A stretch of DNA of 9,545 nt from Bacteroidota bacterium (GTDB lineage Bacteria; Bacteroidota; Bacteroidia; JAADEI01): NCBI GenBank assembly GCA_024280615.1, contig JAJRPU010000132.1, forward strand, positions 1-9,545, given 5' to 3'. Of this stretch, positions 8,001-9,545 are shown in pieces. The notes under the pieces are model-generated. The model was given only the letters and a program-made list of their open reading frames with translations, had not been told where the DNA came from and ran no database searches. The first letter of the stretch is position 1, and the number at the start of each line of letters is the position of its first letter. A program made the position numbers and the translations under genes.

Positions 8001-8057
8001 TTAGGACAAGACAATGAGAAGCGTCTCTATAACATTGAGTATAGTTGCATGGATTAG
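5028..8057 (+). CDS. Exported two-domain amidohydrolase (one inactive-looking, one catalytic domain)
   Basis: This 1009-residue protein begins with a signal peptide (hydrophobic to about residue 20, ending LAQSQ). It then carries two amidohydrolase-superfamily modules joined by a beta-rich linker (about 440-560). The first (about 35-435) has the family's small beta-sandwich and C-terminal signatures (ERPAQWLGLSDLLGTLEKGK), but where DxHxH is expected it reads FIDIISDYG (94-102), so metal binding is predicted lost. The second (about 565-960) has IIDEHSH (H630, H632), a possible ligand Lys in GENVK (K720), H796, H822 and NSDD (D876 or D877), then NPAKLLHIDHKTGSIEVGKDAD. This resembles imidazolonepropionase-like and dipeptidase-like amidohydrolases, which hydrolyse C-N bonds; the substrate is unknown. 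A charged, Gln/Glu/Lys-rich, probably helical tail spans about 958-995. The ATG at 5034 is an alternative start. It overlaps the next gene by 44 nt, and the two products probably work together outside the cytoplasm. Confidence 0.88.
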   Translation: MLMKLRRAILIALAILTVLAQSQHVFIEPNGPHRWRTRPYAFVNATIIKGAGDTLHNAIMLIKNGYIQEIGTDIEIPDGYVIIDLNGKWIYPAFIDIISDYGVESPKRPSKQRPQLYPIENQVLETNEAIRSYQNPLLFWKPNDKKADQLRKAGFATVAIHVPDGIARGYGAVVLTGKGQAPYLVVQNKSFAVFSLDKGSSRQDYPTSKMGALALLRQSLYDAQWYQQVKDIKDLEIPEILSLKELSKQFDLPWLFVTKNRFEIRMALTVMKEFNKTDVFMYVGNDAYQWIHYLARHKDKLKLVVPLNFPKPYEEAKDLYDARLLTWRVLKHWELAPYAPYLYYRANIPFVFTAHGLKNPSEFLPALRKVIKRGLPAEEVLKALTERPAQWLGLSDLLGTLEKGKIASFIIASGDLFSDNRAVILQTWVAGEKYGYDKPIEIRGFYTLKLDTLKTTLEVRGSYSKPTVKLHWTDKSSHSVKFRREGMKISLLWTSGDTLSLELSGIIESDTLWSGTGLLNNKRVEWIAVKDSLLRIKKDTIKLPVYEPVDIPIPFSPWGYKPSELPKPKKYLIKDGIVWTSNPKGEILRGYDILIDNGKIIKIAEEISDPKAIVINAKGKHVTAGIIDEHSHIAIYGGVNESGWALSSEVRIADVINPDDPNIFRLLAGGVTTSHLLHGSANPIGGQTVVIKHRWGSYADDLIFKEAPPFIKFALGENVKQSNWGDRFRIRYPQTRMGVEAIIDDAFTQAIAIENYKKKWEKASPKQRSKMIPPRRLLRYEPLIEILNKQRFITCHSYVQSEITMLVRLAEKYGFIVNTFTHGLEAYKVADKLKGHGAGVSTFSDWWAYKYEVIEAIPYNATICAKMGIITAINSDDAEMGRRLNQEASKSILYGGLDSITALNLITINPAKLLHIDHKTGSIEVGKDADIVIWSTHPLSSYAIAEKTFVDGVLRYDVEQLNQKEQEIEQEKQRILKQMRKQIDKGAKTQKLGQDNEKRLYNIEYSCMD

Positions 8058-9330
8058 TCTGTTTGGGCAACGTCCAGACCCTGCACCGCCTCAGGAAAAA
8101 CCAATAGTCCTTTGGAACGTTAATGTATTCCCTGTTAATGGCAAAGATTCTGTTTTGCAAGGACATGCCCTGCGATTTGACTCTGGAATAATTACGTTCA
8201 TCAAGCCCATTAGCGAAGTGAGGACTGACGACACCGCCGAAACAGTTGTGCTTTATGAAGTGGCAGGGAAAAATGTGTATCCCAGTATCATCGCCATGAA
8301 TACTATTGTTGGATTGACGGACATAGATGCTGTGCGTCCCACTCACGACTTTGCCGAAACAGGAATGTTCACACCAGAAGTCAGGACAATAATTGCTTAT
8401 AACACTGATTCAAGAATTATTCCCACACTTCGCATTAATGGGGTCTTGCTTGTGCAAACAGTTCCAAGAAGGGGAATAATAACAGGAAGGAGTGCTGTTG
8501 TCCAGTTGGATGCTTGGAACTGGGAGGATGCTTCGGTTAAACCAATTAGTGGAATGCACGTGTTTTATCCAAGTTTATATCAACGGAGGGGTTGGTGGGG
8601 TAGCCCTATACCGCCCAAATACAACAAAAAGCAAAACGAACAACTGGAAAAGTTAAAAACTTATGTTGAGGAAAGTTATGCTTATTGCCAGAATAAACCA
8701 GAAGATTATCCAAACATTGGCTATGAAGCAATGTGCCCAGTGTTCAGTGGGAAAATTCCCTTGTTTATCCATGTGTGGTATTCCAGAGACATAATGGAAG
8801 CAGTAGAATGGTTTTCAAAATGGGATAGCATCAGACTGGTAGTTGTCTCTGGGGCTGACGTGGTTAGAGTGATTCCAGAGTTGAAAAAGCGGGACATCCC
8901 AGTTGTTTACACTGCCGTTCATTCCTTGCCATTATATGAAGACAATGAACCATTCTACCCTTCAAAAGTGCCATCTGTCCTTGCCGATTCAGGAATTACG
9001 TTTGCTTTAACCTTTGGCTCCTCTTGGGAAGTCCGCAACCTGCCTTATGTAGCAGGAACCTCAGTGGCTCGTGGACTACCTTACCTCAAAGCCCTTGAAG
9101 CCATTACCATAAATCCAGCCAAGATTCTCGGAATTGATGATAAATATGGTTCCTTAGAAGTAGGCAAGAGTGCAACATTGATTGTTACTGAAGGAGACAT
9201 ATTAAACATTCCTGAGAGCAGGGTAGTGAAAGCATTCATTGACGGAAGGAACATTAAATTGGAATCGCATCAGACAGTTCTTTATGACAGGTATGTCAAA
9301 AAATACAGGTTAAACGAGCTTGGGAATTGA
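8014..9330 (+). CDS. Exported amidohydrolase-like partner protein lacking the HxH metal motif
   Basis: The 438 residues start with a short signal peptide (MRSVSITLSIVAWISLFGQ), which supports this ATG despite the 44-nt overlap with the preceding gene. The body is a single amidohydrolase-superfamily module. A beta-sandwich start (LWNVNVFPVNGKDSVL) leads to GKNVYPSIIAMNTIVGLTDI (85-104), which sits where DxHxH should be and has no metal-binding His pair. Family-like segments follow: PEVRTIIAYNTDS (121-133), LDAWNWEDA (165-173), NLPYVAGTSVARGLP (342-356), and the closing TINPAKILGIDDKYGSLEVGKSA (365-387). The NSDD-type Asp of the active partner is not seen either. It is therefore likely a non-catalytic or strongly diverged member. 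Tight coupling to the two-domain amidohydrolase suggests a heteromeric complex. The substrate and exact role cannot be given. It is the last gene before the tandem repeat. Confidence 0.85.
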   Translation: MRSVSITLSIVAWISLFGQRPDPAPPQEKPIVLWNVNVFPVNGKDSVLQGHALRFDSGIITFIKPISEVRTDDTAETVVLYEVAGKNVYPSIIAMNTIVGLTDIDAVRPTHDFAETGMFTPEVRTIIAYNTDSRIIPTLRINGVLLVQTVPRRGIITGRSAVVQLDAWNWEDASVKPISGMHVFYPSLYQRRGWWGSPIPPKYNKKQNEQLEKLKTYVEESYAYCQNKPEDYPNIGYEAMCPVFSGKIPLFIHVWYSRDIMEAVEWFSKWDSIRLVVVSGADVVRVIPELKKRDIPVVYTAVHSLPLYEDNEPFYPSKVPSVLADSGITFALTFGSSWEVRNLPYVAGTSVARGLPYLKALEAITINPAKILGIDDKYGSLEVGKSATLIVTEGDILNIPESRVVKAFIDGRNIKLESHQTVLYDRYVKKYRLNELGN

Positions 9331-9347
9331 CAGCTGGGTCGTCCTGA

Positions 9348-9545
9348 TAGCCACATGGGTCATTTTGAAAGCCTCTGGAGGCAAACCACATAGCCACATG
9401 GGGCATTTTGAAAGCCTTTGGAGGCAAACCACATAGCCACATGGGTCATTTTGAAAGCCTCTGGAGGCAAACCACATAGCCACATGGGGCATTTTGAAAG
9501 CCTCTGGAGGCAAACCATATAGCCACAGGGGTCATTTTGAAAGCC
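9348..9545. repeat. 43-bp tandem repeat array, at least 4.6 units, continuing past the window
   Basis: Units start at 9348, 9391, 9434, 9477 and 9520 (the last one cut at 26 bases), each exactly 43 bp and nearly identical. Each unit begins TAGCCACA and contains CATTTTGAAAGCCTC followed by TGGAGGCAAACCA. Each holds the inverted repeat GCCTC-TG-GAGGC (GCCTT in the second unit; the fourth unit ends CATA rather than CACA). At unit position 13 the base alternates T, G, T, G, T along the array, so the copying unit may be an 86-bp dimer. There is no spacer, so it is not a CRISPR array. It begins 17 nt after the stop of the last amidohydrolase gene. The 43-bp period is not a multiple of three, which argues against coding. 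It could be a variable-number minisatellite, a set of weak hairpins in the 3' UTR, or part of a dispersed intergenic repeat family. Confidence 0.95.

Noticed and set aside
7822..8346. 174-codon reverse-strand frame across the amidohydrolase junction
   Set aside because: It is antisense to two strongly supported coding frames that already account for this DNA, with no domain or signal of its own.
9310..9513. Reverse-strand frame of 67 codons through the tandem repeat
   Set aside because: The 43-bp period rotates the frame at each unit, so the peptide repeats only every three units. It needs a TTG start, and the T-variant units contain a TGA in one of the three frames, so a long repeat protein cannot persist. 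It is a by-product of the repeat.
9348..9545. CRISPR array
   Set aside because: Units are directly contiguous with no variable spacers, and the differences are single bases.

Overview
The window is a gene-dense, AT-rich stretch with every supported gene on the + strand. It reads as Bacteroidota or a close relative. The evidence is two sites matching the Bacteroidota -7 box TAnnTTTG, few Shine-Dalgarno sequences, a leucine-rich-repeat secreted protein of a common Bacteroidota type, and a linked pair of exported amidohydrolase-family proteins that I know mainly from Bacteroidota. The phylum call is an inference from sequence style; no rRNA or other marker gene is present.

Layout. (1) Bases 1-526 hold two adjacent TRL-like small envelope proteins: the 3' end of one, then a complete paralogue with a lipobox. 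(2) Bases 527-876 are mostly non-coding. They contain a possible promoter, a possible 36-residue Trp-rich single-span membrane peptide, and a Shine-Dalgarno sequence inside a small hairpin. (3) Bases 877-4414 encode a DAACS-family sodium- or proton-coupled acidic amino acid symporter. It overlaps by 14 nt the replication-restart protein PriA. (4) Bases 4506-9330 form a second transcription unit: a secreted LRR protein, a 1009-residue two-domain amidohydrolase, and a 438-residue amidohydrolase-like partner overlapping it by 44 nt. (5) From 9348 to the end of the window runs a 43-bp tandem repeat that continues beyond the edge.

The most notable item is PriA. Its fold, N-terminal DNA-binding domain, all eight zinc-binding cysteines and C-terminal domain are recognisable, but every ATPase/helicase motif I can align (Walker A, DEEH, SAT, motif V, QVAGRAGR) is substituted in an open, full-length frame. 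It looks like a helicase-dead restart factor. An inactive PriA is known from Actinobacteria, so the type has precedent, but it is unexpected here.

A second theme is inactive enzyme folds in the amidohydrolase pair. Of three amidohydrolase-like domains in two exported proteins, only the C-terminal domain of the first keeps the HxH...H...H...D metal-site pattern. This suggests one catalytic domain assembled with two non-catalytic ones, probably in the periplasm and probably acting on a peptide- or amide-like substrate that cannot be named from sequence.
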